From the NCBI GenBank assembly GCA_015179125.1, contig WHVA01000033.1:248001-312000 (forward strand): a stretch of 64,000 nt of DNA, read 5' to 3'. The DNA comes from Gautieria morchelliformis. Taxonomy: Eukaryota > Basidiomycota > Agaricomycetes > Gomphales > Gomphaceae. The translations under genes were made by a program, and so were the position numbers. Of this stretch, positions 23,958 through 35,632 are shown piece by piece. The notes beneath the pieces are model-generated. The model had not been told where the DNA came from. It made no database searches and worked only from the letters and a program-made list of their open reading frames with translations. Position 1 is the stretch's first letter. Every line of letters starts with the position of its first letter.

Positions 23958-24835
23958 ATGGTTGACCTTGCCAGCAGTGAACCTGATTTAAGTGCTATTC
24001 GAGAGATGATTGACATAGCAGAGTCGATCTGTCAGAGGATCGGCATTACGCGTTCAACACCCAGTGTGGCTGCTCAAGACCCACCATTCACCCTTGCCAA
24101 CGACTTTCTCCACTTCCCTCTTGCGGCGCCAATTAAGCCGCAGCTGGTTGATATTGGTCTACCGTATAACACAATTGAAAAGCTATCGGAGGTCTACATG
24201 CGCCAAGTAGAAGCGCTTAAAGTCACGTCTGAACAGATTGCGCGTGCCACATGCTTACAGCTGGCGTCACTTCCCCAGGTCAATGATACCATGCCACTGG
24301 AAACCATTCAGAGAAGAGTCTGTGAAGCCCATTGTCAAAGGTACAGAGCGACGCTGGACAAATTGGTGCAGGAGGCGATTGCTCTTGCTCATAATCACGT
24401 CACTGTTTGTCACAACACTTTGGCCCAAGACTTGGCCCCCGAAACTGTGAAGAACTCTCAAAAGAAGCCTAGGCGACCATTCAAAACGGTGGGCTCTTAG
24501 TCATGGAGATATCGTGTTTCCTGACATTGTATACCTAAGGAATATCTTCCTCTCTTTGAATTCGCATTCCAACGAGACCACTTTCCAAGCCGCGAAGACA
24601 AAAACCACCTTGCGCGCATCTCCGGGATGTCCTTTCACCAAGTCACCAACTGGGTGCGTCTCTCCACAATAATCTCCCTTACTCGCTATTTAATCCTTGT
24701 GCACAGTTCCAAAATCGTCGCTGTCGACAAGCCTCCCGCGCCCAATCAACCCGCACCACGGCCTCTCCCAGGACTTTCGAGGAGATGAGGGAACATCTCG
24801 GCGACTCTGTGCGGGAGGCGCAGCTTCGACGACTA
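23958..24835 (+). pseudogene. HD2b mating-type homeodomain gene, 5' part (interrupted)
   Basis: Exon 1 (23958-24488, 177 codons) holds a specificity region unlike HD2c at the start (MVDLASSEPDLSAIREMIDI) but sharing LVDIGLPYNTIEKLSEVYMRQ with it. Exon 2 (24540-24653, 114 nt) has FPSREDKNHLARISGMS and ends in TGG. Exon 3 starts at 24707 with FQNRRCRQ. All introns have GT..AG ends and the same positions as HD2c. The homeodomain (about residues 172-235) is in frame. After REAQ at about 24835 the gene stops matching and LINE sequence begins; the match resumes at 28960. HD2 proteins dimerise with HD1 partners to control dikaryon genes; this copy is split by about 4.1 kb. Confidence 0.88.
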
Positions 24836-24839
24836 TACT

Positions 24840-25740
24840 ACAGAGCCAAGACAGATAGTCCGAGGAATGGACCAAGGATGCCCTCTATCTGCTGGCACGG
24901 GACCATGACTGCATGTTCGCGGTGGAGAAGTTCGGTCTGATGGGACTCACCAGGCGAAGAGAAAAAGACCCTACAAGACCCAGAAAAAACAGACCAATAA
25001 CGAGACCCTCCATCAGAATAGGCTGGCATGTCATCAAGCCCACAGAAAGACACAAGTTCCTCGGCGTCATCATGGACCAAGAGCTGCGATTCAGACAACA
25101 GGTACACCATGCCCTCATGAAAGGTGACGCATACATCAATCAGTACAAGAGATTGACAAAGCAGACGAAAGGGACTACAGCTAAGCACATGCGAAAATAC
25201 TATCTGGCGGTGGCAATCCCTCGTATGCTTTACGCTGCTGACATCTTCCTCATCCCAGAATATGAACATACCAAGGGGACCCAGGGACACATCAACAAGT
25301 TAGCGCAAGTTCAACGACAGGCGGCACTCACCATAACAGGGGCTATGAGAACGACAGCTACTGATACGCTCGATGCACATGCCAACCTGCTACTGTTCCC
25401 ACTGCTGGTTACAAAGGTGATACACAGAGCGGTGACATGACTGGCCTGCCTACCCAATACCCACCCACTCATGACGAAAATCCGAAGAGCGGCCGAACGA
25501 TACATCAAAAGGCACCGAACACCCCTCCATGAAATCCTATAGGCCTCTGGAATTCAACCATGCAGAATGGAGAAGATACACACTGTTGTCCACGGTCCCA
25601 AATGGTCCCCATCGTTCAGAACTCGGATAGCCAGCAACAAGGATCAAGCTATCGAAGAGATACGCTCCGCGAACATACTTTGGCCATACGAAAACCCAAA
25701 GGGGTTGGATTCAAGAAGATGATGGGGTTAATGATGAACC
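24840..25740 (+). mobile_element. LINE fragment (end of reverse transcriptase)
   Basis: It encodes the C-terminal half of a non-LTR RT of the type common in Agaricomycetes: HKFLGVIMDQELRF, YYLAVAIPRMLYAADIFLIP, QRQAALTITGAMRTTATD. An in-frame TGA at 25438 and another stop near 25541 show it is dead. It starts abruptly inside HD2b exon 3 and is 5'-truncated, as LINE insertions usually are. The expected RNase H follows not here but inverted at 28330-28969. Confidence 0.8.
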
Positions 25741-26176
25741 ATTATGCCGGGTGAATGGTATCGATCGTTTTTGATGGTGTGCCTGCTGGCGAATGATGTG
25801 AGCAGCAAATAGCCGCTCGGCGAAATGCAAGGAAGGGCGAACAGAGGTGACATAAGGGAGGAGAGGTCGAGGTGGAGGGCGAAGCCGAGCGAACACTGAG
25901 GGGGAGTAGCGAAAGGGAAAATGGGGATACCAAGGTGCAGGAAATGCACAGGTCATGACAACCCAACTATTAGAACACCATCGGAAGAGGGTCGAGCAGA
26001 GGAGGTGGTAGGCCCAGTGATGACTGCCGAGTCAGCCCCAGGACATCAATCGTGTGTTTGACGGCGCGGCTATGGTAATTCGCGTGAACAGCGAGAGTTG
26101 GTTGCCGAACATAACAATGGTGATCGGAACGAATACAAAGGTGGGGTGAGAAAATAGGAAAATCGAGCTTCTGAGT
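25741..26176. other. No gene recognised
   Basis: Purine-rich plus strand between the LINE fragment and the copia RT. Only short minus-strand frames of Ser/Pro/Leu-rich, low-complexity character. Confidence 0.4.
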
Positions 26177-28329
26177 ATGGGAGATAAACGCGTCATGACA
26201 ATCAGTAGCTATGAGTTTGCCATCAGTGCGTTTCCAACCGACGGTCAAAACAATAAAAAGGCACCGGATTTGAGTCAAATTGAACCTAGCAATGCAGACG
26301 AAGCTCTGAATAATCCTATGTGGAAGAAATCAATGGACAAAGAATATGAGGCCCTAATCGACAAGGGAGTGTGGGAACGAGCTAAACCACCTCCTGGAGC
26401 AAATATTGTCGGTAATAAATGGGTCTATCTTTGGAAGCGTAATCCAGAAGGGAAACCAATAATGCCTAAATCGGGAATGGTCGCCCAAGGCTTCACGCAG
26501 AAGTTTGGAGTCAACTATGATGAGACATATTCACCTGTTGCTCGGTTATCCTCCCTACGGATCATATGCGCCATTGCTGCTAGGAATGACTGGCCTATTC
26601 ATCAAATGGACGTGGACTATGCATACCTCAATGCTATGTTGCCTGAACCTATTTACATGAAGCAGCTGTATGGATATGAGTCCGAAGACAAGAACGAAGT
26701 GCTACTTTTGAAGAAAGCACTCTACGGCCTCAAACAATCTGGAAGGGAATGGTACAAACGTCTAAGTGGTGAATTCCACAAGTTAGGATTCACTACGTCA
26801 GCCACAGATGGGGCTGTATTTTATAGACATGGCGGAAAGGGGCATGTGATCATTGCAACAGCTGTGGACGACCTTACCATCACAGCTGAGAATCAGTCAG
26901 TCCTGGACGAAGTCAAGCAGGATCTTGCTCAGGTCTTCAGTATGAAAGATCTAGGCGAGATTCATTGGCTATTGAACCTTAAAATCGAAAGAGACCACCA
27001 GAAGAAAACCATTGCAATTTCACAATCCGCATACATCGAGAAGATCATTAAAAAATTCAATCTCAAAGATGCGAAGACTTATGCTACACCTCTTGATCCA
27101 GCCGTAAAATTATCTAAAGACCAATGTCCTTCTACAGAGAGAGGCAAGAAAGCCATGTCGAAGTTTCCATACAGGCAAGCCATAGGATCACTGATGTGGG
27201 CAGCTGTAGCCACTCGACCTGACATTGCATTTGCGGTGTCATTGCTCTCACAATTCCTCGAAAATCCAGGTGGCACACATTGGAATGCAGTAAAACGTGT
27301 CTTCAAATATTTGAAAGGCACGAAGCATTACAAGCTCACACTTGGAAGAAATCGAGATGGCTTGATGGGGTATTCAGATGCGGATTGGGGTTCACAGAGT
27401 CATAGGTGTTCGTATTCGGCATACTTATTTCAGATTGATGGAGGCACTGTTTCATGGAGTTGCCAGAAACAGTCAATAGTATCCCTCTCATCAACTGAAG
27501 CTGAATTCGTCGCCCTGACCCATGCGGGCAAAGAGGCTCTCTGGATGCGCCATTTTATTTCTGAGATATTCCAACCACTGAACAGACCCATCCAAGTTTA
27601 TTCAGACAATCAATCAGCCATTACAATCACGTATGGCACTCAACAACACACGAGAACCAAGCATTTCGACATCAGATTATTTTTCCTTCGAGATATAATC
27701 AAAAATCAAGAAGCCAAGCCGTTTATTTGCCAACCGAACAAATGTTGGCAGATATCCTCACTAAAGGACTTCCTAGTCCTAGAGTGAAGATCCTCAATGA
27801 GAGAATTGGAATATATTAAGCTTGAGGGGGCGTGTTGGCTGCATTTATGCTCCTGCACCAAAATCAAGCATAATATATTCGATTTGCTGTATGGTGTTCA
27901 ATCTCTTCTCACATTGTTCTTGTACCATGCACCCATTTCTCTGATTATTTTCGAAATTTTCCTGTCACTCCCTACCTCTCCATTTCATCTTGTTATTTCT
28001 ATTTTCACAAGCGGCTGCACCCAGCGGAGTCTGAAATGACGTCGATGCGCGAGCTCTTGGGCGCTAAAGGGCCGGGTAGTAGTACATGCACAGTGAGACA
28101 GATTTCCCCCTCTCTCAGTGACAACTAAATTCACTGAGAGAGGCGAGTAAATTAGTCTAGTGTTCTTTCGATTTATTGACCTAGAAATTCTCTGTAGTGA
28201 ATTAATTTCTAGGTAGTGTATAATATATTTACAGTGACAACTAAATTCACTGAAAGAGTGAATTAATTTCTAGTCTATTCTTTTGAGCAACAAGTCCAAA
28301 CCTACTGCCTATAATTCCTGTCTACTACA
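26177..28329 (+). mobile_element. Copia fragment of the element-B family (RT, RNase H, 3' LTR)
   Basis: RT motifs (GMVAQGFTQKFGVNYDETYS, MDVDYAYLNAM, TAVDDLTIT) and RNase H motifs (GYSDADWGSQSHRC, SSTEAEFVALTH) are followed by a 497-bp LTR at 27833-28329. RNase H is almost the same protein as in element B. Only the 3' half of an element is recognised. It looks broken. It sits between two LINE fragments inside HD2b. Confidence 0.88.
27833..28329 (+). repeat. 3' LTR of the copia fragment
   Basis: TGTTGGCTGCATT..TCTACTACA. It is the reverse complement family of the LTRs at 11204, 13095 and 14936, with more differences than those show among themselves, so it is an older copy. Confidence 0.85.
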
Positions 28330-28969
28330 CTAGCAGGCTGGCTTGCCGTTGAGGCATGCCCTCAGTGAGTTTGGCAAATGCTATAGATGGCATGGATGGA
28401 TCAATCTCATGTGAGGTTCGAGCACGTGGGGACTTAGCAAAGATCGCCCTGGCTCTCTGTTTAATCTCCTTCTGGTGTCGCTGGATCTCAGCTGCTTTGC
28501 TGACGGGCAGCTCCCCTCTGCACTCGATCGGAATAAACCTCTCCTCACTAGATTCCCCTCTTGTGGCCTTCTTCGCTTCCTCGTCTGCTTGCTCGTTGCC
28601 TGCCACTCCCTTGTGTCCCAGTACCCATCTCATCAGTATTGTAGCTCTCGGTTGCTGCTGTGCGACTCCTTCGACTTGTCTGTGGAGGGCGTTAACTAGA
28701 TACTGTCCAGAAAATGATTTCTCCTTTCTCGTGGTGAGAATTGCAGCTTGGTTATCAGTAGCGATGACGTATCTTCGTCCCCTCTCCGTGTTGAGCAACC
28801 TGGCACCCATTGCGGCTCCTGCTAGTTCGGCCTCGAAGACCGAGTGCTCTTGGTCTGTGCCCAAGTACAGTCGGACAGCTAGGATTTCCCTCCCCCCTCT
28901 GACCAGGATGTTATCCACAGCGACATAGTGCGCTGCCGATACCGGATGAAGCTCAATACACCCACTCAC
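28330..28969 (-). mobile_element. LINE fragment (RNase H domain), inverted
   Basis: The minus-strand open frame contains RNase H text: VFEAELAGAAMGARLLN, YVIATDNQAAILTTRKE and MRWVLGHKGVAGNEQADEEA (the Asp, Glu, Asp set and the HxGxxGNExAD motif). It is the domain that normally follows a LINE RT like the one at 24840, but it lies on the opposite strand and across the copia fragment. Confidence 0.85.
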
Positions 28970-29774
28970 GAAGAAGCTGAATCCGAACCATACTGAACAC
29001 TACGGTACATATGAACTGCATATCCTGATGCAAGGTCCTCCAAGACGCTCGGCTGTTCCAGAGATCATTGTCTTGGATGATGACACGCCACCTGAGCCGA
29101 GTACGCGGGCTGTATCGCCGGGCGCGCCATCGCCTTGGTCGTGTTCTGACGAGCGCGTTGAGTTGACAGGCTGTGGGCTTTTGGTGCGAGTTTCAGCTTA
29201 TTTTATAGTTTTGCAACATTCCTAATCACGCCACGCGATAGGAGACTGCGGTATATGAACTTCCCATATCGGTCGAGGAGCATACACCCGTGCCACCCAG
29301 CGACAACCCCTCAACCCTCCCAAAACGTCGGTTCACGCCTACCCGGCTGTCTACGAGCCGTCCCAGCGGACGTCAGACCCTTTCGTCGTCGCGCCGCACG
29401 CGTGGCTCCGGGACCGTCGGGCAAACACCAGGCAGTTTATTGACACCACTGCGGAAGCGGTGGCGGACGTACTGAGTGGATTTGACCGCATGGACGTCGA
29501 TGAGCAGTCCGAAAGGATGACGGGCGGACGGCTCCCGCGCAACGTTTCCTCGGAGTCGGAGTTGTATGGGATGTGGTACTCGAGCGAATCGACTATCGCA
29601 TCACCGTTTTCGTCGAGTGCGGGATCGTCTCCGCTATGCTCCGAGACCGAGCTCCCGACGTCAAGCGAGAGTGCTGTCGAGGCTCACCTCGATGCACCGA
29701 GCGGGTGTGCTGTCGAGATACCGGAGAATGTTGTGTCTCTCGCCAGTGGAGCCTCCCTGGATCCCGAGGCCTAA
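28960..29774 (+). pseudogene. HD2b, 3' part
   Basis: It resumes the HD2 C-terminal region: HPLTKKLNPN, GTYELHILMQGPPRRSAVPE, IIVLDDDTPPEPST, then after an intron VADVLSGFDRMDVDEQ to the end LASGASLDPEA. Compared with HD2c, one C is missing in a run near 29307, which shifts the frame of the last exon. Together with 23958-24835 it forms one interrupted HD2 gene. Confidence 0.85.
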
Positions 29775-30640
29775 ATGGAGGTCGAGACCGCGTGCGATTC
29801 GCCTGGGGACGATAGCACGACGGCCGGTCCCTCTGCTGCGAGTCTGGTCGCTGTGAGCTGTATGGACCCACGCAGCATGCACTGCACCATGATCTATATG
29901 CCTTATGGTCTATATGCCTTATTGTCTATATGTCCTATGCCCATCAATATGTCTTATGGTCTTGTATGTGTAGTATGTAGCAAGCAATCATTACTTTCCA
30001 GTGTCGTGCCAGCGGAAGTTAAAAGCATCATCGCCGAGTCCGGCCTCGCGCGCCACCCGGGGCGCATCTGCCCTTTGATGGATAAGACGGGCAAACCACA
30101 ATGACGTACCGCGCCTAGCGCTCAGTCACGCACTCGCGTGGCGAACTGCGCGCATCCGCCGAATCCGCCGATCATCGATATCGATCAGCAACAAACGGTC
30201 TATGCTTACTCGGTCGTGACAGAGGCTCGGAGGCTGAGCGCTGGCGCTGAGCGTTGGGGACGGCCCAATGGAGGCGCGCGGAGAGGGAGAGCAACTGGTC
30301 CATGTTGGGATGTAGGTGTCGCCGCGCCATCGATCCAGTTGCAGCAGCAGCCGCCGATGAGTGAAAAGAAGAAGCTCCAAGTGCGAGATATGTGGGAAAA
30401 ACGCGAGGAGAGGTAGGCTATGGAATGTGGAGATTATATACTTAGCATTGGAACAATAGAAATGATTGTGGCGTGGAGAAAGGAGTCACGTGGCTCGTGT
30501 CATAGATCTGTCCAATCCCTCGGCTGTGACGCGCCTAACAATCAGTGACAGTCGATCGATCGTTACGACTCGGCATGGACGGCAATTATGTAACCCTAGC
30601 GGGACTGTGGTCGACAGGACAGAGGCGTTAGCCACGCTGC
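29775..30640 (-). repeat. Inverted partner of the 42033-42720 flank
   Basis: The reverse complement of this stretch follows the sequence downstream of HD2c: the agttaaaagcatcatcgccg block, the tgacgtacc and atcgatatcgat-type blocks, the gtcacgtggctcgtgtc block, ending at gccacgctgc, which equals 42033 onward. There are several indels, one of which adds a run of tatatgcctta-type repeats near 29900. No gene is recognised in it. Confidence 0.82.
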
Positions 30641-30850
30641 TGGATAATTGTAGTGCCCGAATGAGCTCGCGAGTATGGGCGCTACAAGAGGGCTGACTAA
30701 GAGTCCCCACTCCCAAAATGTATAAAGGTCGAGCCATCGCGAGACGATGGCTCCCCAGTTCCTTTTCCCCCACTACTCCTTCGTCGTAGAACCTAGATAC
30801 AACTTCCTCGCTCATCGTTTCAGACGTTCCACTCGCTAAAAAAGCCAACG

Positions 30851-32076
30851 ATGACCTCTGCCCCTCCCGGGTCCGCAGGCCACAGCACTAACGGCGTCAC
30901 CAACGTCGGCGGCACCTCCAGCACCTGCGGCACCAGCACCGGGGGAACCACCGGCACCGTTCCTCCCGGCAGCGCGCCCGCTGGCCCCGCCAACACCAAC
31001 AGTGCCGCTACTGCCACGACAGACGCTAGGAGAAGGGTGCGCGAGAGGGCCTTAGACGACATCAACAGGCTTCGCGCAAGCAGGAGCAGCAGCAGGGCCC
31101 TCTTGCGGGCAAACGGCGACCCCAACGTCTCCGACGACGAGGAAATCCTCACTGAGGACGGCTTCACTGCACTACAGCCAGCTCCCACTCAACCGTCACA
31201 CGCACTGCCCTCGACGACCACCCTGGCAACCCCCGTCCCCACCACCCTCAGCTCGCCGGACACCCAATGGGCCTACCCCGATGCCATGGCCGCGCAGAAT
31301 ACACAGCAACCGTCGATCCACTCTATCCCCGCACAATTGATAACGATGGTCAAAAATAGAGTCTACGTTCCCCTTTCCTTCTTCCTTGTGGAAAGCATGG
31401 ATCGGATCAGGCTAGAGCGTGACCTAAAGTCTTACAAATCTCTAACAAAACCTATCCGAATCATCGATGCGTCTAATTTTATCGACGAACGCCTTCTCGA
31501 TTTCCCGCAGTTCACGCAGGCTTATCATAACTTTCTTAGGTGCATGCAGATATGCATGGAACTCGGCTCCACCCTCCCGCTTGCTTGGGAGGACCACTTC
31601 ACGTGCTCTGTCCAAAACCCGCAGATGAAAGTCGAGTTCAAGGTCTACCTCTATATGGACATCACCATGAGGCAACAGCTCGTCGACACTCCCTTCGCCC
31701 CCGTAGTCGATAGTCCCCAGTACCTTGAAGCCTATGCTACAGCACATAGAAAAGTCAACGAGGAACGAGTAGCGGAAATGGTGACAGCGGCAATCAGAAC
31801 GGAGATGTCCCGGGGAGGCTGCATGCTCACTAATCGAGAAAATCGATACCACCCGTACTCGGGCAACACGCCAGCAGCACACCACAACACAGGGAACGCC
31901 AACAACTTCGCAGGCGGCCCCTTTCCAAGCAAGAGCAACTTCAGCACCCTGGGGAGAGATTCCTTTCGGGGCAAACCGAGCTTCCCAAAAATCTGCCTCC
32001 GCTGCGGTGCCGACACCCATGTCTCCTCAGACTGCACAGCTACCCATCTGCACAAACACCCCGACAGAAAGACCGG
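30851..32076 (+). mobile_element. Element E gag
   Basis: An open frame starting MTSAPPGSAGH has a Gly/Thr-rich low-complexity start, an Arg/Ser-rich helix, a capsid-like core (FIDERLLDFPQFTQAYHNFL) and a CCHC-like knuckle near residue 387. The same type of gag precedes pol in many Agaricomycete retroelements. Confidence 0.7.
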
Positions 32077-33643
32077 AGTCTCTGTTTTGGAACCCTTCAA
32101 GACTTTGGTGTCAGAGCTAACACTTTGGTCTATCAGAACGTGTCGTATACGAAACTCAAAGAATATTAAACAATGCTGCAGCACAACTCCGGAAATAATT
32201 TAATATTTGTACCTTGGTTGCAATCCGCGTAAAAACTAGTCCAAGTTAATACGGATGGAAGGCAATACGTTTCTTAGCAGCACTGAACAATAAACTAAAA
32301 GTCTGTAGGTTCGAGGACGACTATCGGGGTCCAAGTATTCCAAAAAGATAGGAATGGCTTCACAGGAGAGTTTGTAAGTGGACTGACCCGATTAACGTCA
32401 ATGCACTGCAATAAACGAGCGACTAGGGTTTAAGAAGTGACTTGTGAAAGTCACTGAACAGGAAAGTCACTGATCAGTTCGTCTCGGGTATTGGAGAGCT
32501 AATTGACAAGGAAATTGATTGTCAGACTCACTCTGCAGAATTTCACCTGGAGTGTTAGTCCGGGTGGCTAAGTAGAAACGCAACTACTTAACTGAGAATT
32601 AATACACTAAGTAAGTGTAATAACCCTAGCTGGGGTTAGCAGCTTAGTAAGCTGTGCAAGCTTGGCAAGTCACACGAGGTACGTGGATAGTAGATGATGA
32701 TGTATTGGCTGATGAAAGGTGGGCAGTAAGGCCTCCTTTTATATTGTATCTACCATCTATTAATAGACTAGAATGAGTCACGAAAAAATAGGGTAGTGAG
32801 TCATTGAGAAAAAGGGTAGTGAGTCAGAGCATGTGTTGGCCAATCGCAGTTCACGATTTGGGTGTGAGTCATGCACTGAGTCACAAAGAAATGGGGTAGT
32901 GAGTCAGAGAGAAATAGGGTAGTGAGTCAGAGCATGTGTTGGCCAATCGCACCCCACGATTAGGGGGTGAGTCATGCAGAAATGGGGTAGTGAGTCAGGC
33001 ATGAGTCACGTCTAAGAATAAGATACACCCTTATTCTTAAAGAGGATTAGCTCAACACAGCCTTTCATTGGTAAGCGGCCTCTCAGCCAATGATACACCA
33101 GAGTTCAAGCATGAGTCATGTGCCGAGCCAGGCTCTGAGTCATGCAGGAGTCATTTCCCAAGTCACAAGACTTTGGACCAATAATACTCCAGCTTGGCAG
33201 TGAGTCATGACCCTAATTCTATTTTAGGAGTGTAGTCATGGCACAGCACAGCCTAGCATAGCCTTGTTGCTATGGTAGCATAGGTTGGGCTGAGTTTGTA
33301 TTGCACAAACTGTGTTGTGGAGGCTTGGGAATAAATTGCTATTTCCAGAGTGCTGAGTCTGAACCGGTAGGTTGGCCAGAGTTTGTGGGTGCGTAAGTGT
33401 CCACAGGCTCGAGTTCGGGTTCGCGCGCGTCGGAGTTTGAATAAGCAGAGTTGTGGATACATGTGGATTCATAACTCTGCTGCAACAGAATAGAAGTGTT
33501 TTGAGCCAAAGACTTCGTTAAAAATGGCGAAAAAATGGTAGGAAATTAGAGGAAGTTTAAATAGTTCATCCCCAATGATAGCAATACCTGTATGCTATAT
33601 TTTAAGGTCACTATATCGAAAATACATGGAATTTCTCCTAATT
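32077..33643. mobile_element. Unclassified 1.57-kb insertion with a TGAGTCA array
   Basis: It interrupts the gag of element E: the codons for DRKTG before and TGKAGSH after join across it, and the bases gaccgg occur on both sides (32071-32076 and 33644-33649), consistent with a 5-6 bp target duplication. It has no long open frame and no TG..CA ends or obvious terminal inverted repeats. A central part (32770-33210) repeats gggtagtgagtca-like units. Confidence 0.6.
32774..33207 (+). promoter_or_regulatory. Array of 13 TGAGTCA (Gcn4/AP-1-type) sites
   Basis: Exact TGAGTCA begins at 32774, 32797, 32820, 32865, 32877, 32900, 32923, 32968, 32991, 33002, 33112, 33136 and 33201. TGAGTCA is the consensus of bZIP activators such as Gcn4. 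Many lie in imperfect 23-bp spaced units with agggtagtgagtca, and one longer unit (gcatgtgttggccaatcgca) occurs twice. Whether they bind a factor is unknown; they may simply be the repeat unit of the inserted element. Confidence 0.5.
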
Positions 33644-35632
33644 GACCGGCAAAGCAGGATCCCATACAGTCTCCGTCAGGGACAAAAAACTCGTATACGA
33701 CTCTGATAACGCCACCGTCTGTTTCAAATTTAACCTCCATGGAAACTGTACCGCTGACCACCCCAGACACCCCCCGCATCCATGCTCCCTGTGCCTCGAT
33801 GGCTTCCACGGAGCGGCACAATGCCCTCGTCTCTGAACTATACAAACTCCCCACACCGTATATAGCCGATGGTTTCGATCGCTTACTGACAGTCACCGGC
33901 CTCCAGGACTGGTACCCAAATCTTGTCCACGACATAAGACATGGCTCCCCGATAGGATGCCCACCACCGCTCCTTGAGACATTTACACCACAAAACATGA
34001 AATCGGCTCTTGATCGCCCTCACATTGTCGACGAACACATCCTCGAAGAAACAAAGGGCGGCCGCATGTCGGGCCCGTACTCGCTGGACGAGGCACGTGT
34101 TATCTTCGGTGGTCACTTCAGAACCACCCCTCTTGGTCTCGTCGAGAAGGAGCCAGGCTCCAGAAAATTCAGGCTGGTGAAGAATGCCTCTAAGAAGGAT
34201 TCTCACGGCATCGCAGTAAACGACATGGTCAATTCAGACCACTTTCCAACCCGCTGGGGATCGGCCTGGCTAGTCGAGCAATATGTGAGTGCCGCGAACA
34301 ACCCCCCCCCCCCCCACTCCTTCTTCATTTCCCTGCTTGAGATGTCACACACTTGACGTGCCTCTTCTTCCTGGCACGTCCCGGTGCGCGTTTTTGTTCC
34401 TTGATAACGCGCGCCTCACTGTTGGTGATAATTAGTCTCCTTTTCACCAACATCACGACCTCTCATCATTCCGAGCCTCTCTTAGCCATGCACACACTCG
34501 TCGCACACGCGCGGTGTCCTCAGAGTCACGCGCTCCCAATGGGCAGCGGTCCCAACGCCCCCCGCCCCCCCGCCTCTATGCCTATCTCTGCGTTCTTGTC
34601 GCCGTTGGGCTGACCGCTCCTCCCTCTGACAGCTGTTGACCGCGCCCCCGGGCACACAAGCAGCTTGCATGGATATACAGCGCGCGTTCCGCAACTCTCC
34701 CGTTTTACCCGCACACAAGCGCTACATCCCCCTCTTTTGGAGAGGAGCAGTTTACGTTGACCACGTCCTGCCCTTTGGGCTGACAACCGCACCAGGTATC
34801 CAGGGCAAAGTCGCTGACGCTATCGTTGACATCCTCGAGTACTTTGGTGTCAAACCCACAATCAAGTGGGTGGACGACTTCATCTTCATGCGTGAACCGC
34901 TTAGAACACTCCTCGGCGCTGACAGAACAAATCCTTATGAATACCCCTATAACCTCTCGCTCATACTCTACATCACCGCTATTCTGGGCATCCCTTGGCA
35001 CGACATCCTCACTAAAGGACATGATTTCGCATTCTTGCTAAAATATGTCGGTTTCATATGGGACTTGCTGCTCCGCACCGTCTCGATCCCTGAAGAGAAG
35101 AGACTGCACTATCTGGCGCGGGTCACTGCCTTTCTATCACAGACGAAGGTCACACTTGACTCTGCTATGAAGCTCCTGGGTTCCCTCCAGCACGTCACTT
35201 TCGTCTACACTAGGCCGCGCTCACCTCGCCTCTCTGTCGCGATACATCGCCTCCTTTGAGGGTGACAAGTTCAAAACGCGCTTCGTAGACAGAAACGTTA
35301 GAAGGGACCTCCTCTGGTGGAAATCAGTCCTTTCCCAACCAGGCATCAGCTGAAGCCTGAAGCCTCGCACCGAGACCAACCGGGACCTGTGGGTCGATGC
35401 CTCCACCTCTTGGGGCATTGGCTTGACGGTGGGCAGCAAATGGGCGGCCTGGCGACTTACGGACGGATGGGCCAGCGAAGGAAGAGACATCGGATGGGCA
35501 GAACTAGTCGCGATAGAACTCGCAGCCCTCTGGATCGCCGCATCCAATATACACGACTCACACGTCCATATCTACAGCGACAACACTGGCGTCATTGGCG
35601 CGGGCATTGAGAAGCAAGATGTTCTTCAAAAA
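33644..35632 (+). mobile_element. Element E reverse transcriptase and RNase H
   Basis: The N-terminal RT region (GRMSGPYSLDEARVIFGGHF, TTPLGLVEKEPGSRKFRLVK) is followed by AACMDIQRAFRNSPV, the palm motif IKWVDDFIF and an RNase H domain around 35380-35632 (WGIGLTVGSKWAAW, ELVAIELAALWIA, IYSDNTGV). The parts occupy more than one frame. Confidence 0.75.

Larger units (their letters stand above)
30641..35632 (+). mobile_element. Tyrosine-recombinase-type retroelement E, partial
   Basis: The left border is defined by loss of match to the 42033 flank. The 5' leader has a tataaaggtc TATA box and a 9-bp hairpin (30731-30753). Gag (30851 on) has one zinc-knuckle-like CLRCGADTHVSSDC motif and, beyond a 1.57-kb insertion, a second Cys-rich block (CFKFNLHGNC, CSLCLDGFHGAAQC). 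RT (GSRKFRLVKNA, FGLTTAPGI, WVDDFIFM) and RNase H (WADAELVA-type text, VHIYSDNTGVIG) follow. It looks broken, with several interruptions; a recombinase was not recognised. On the right it meets an inverted terminal repeat of the D family. Confidence 0.75.

Noticed and set aside
28325-28969. Host RNase H gene
   Set aside because: The domain is followed and preceded by LINE-type text and lies within an insertion in HD2b.
30851-31200. Gly/Thr-rich secreted or cell-wall protein
   Set aside because: The frame continues into a capsid-like core and a zinc knuckle, so it is a retroelement gag; no signal peptide.
32774-33010. CRISPR-like array in the gggtagtgagtca repeats
   Set aside because: Repeat units and spacers are irregular, there are no cas genes, and the organism is a eukaryote.
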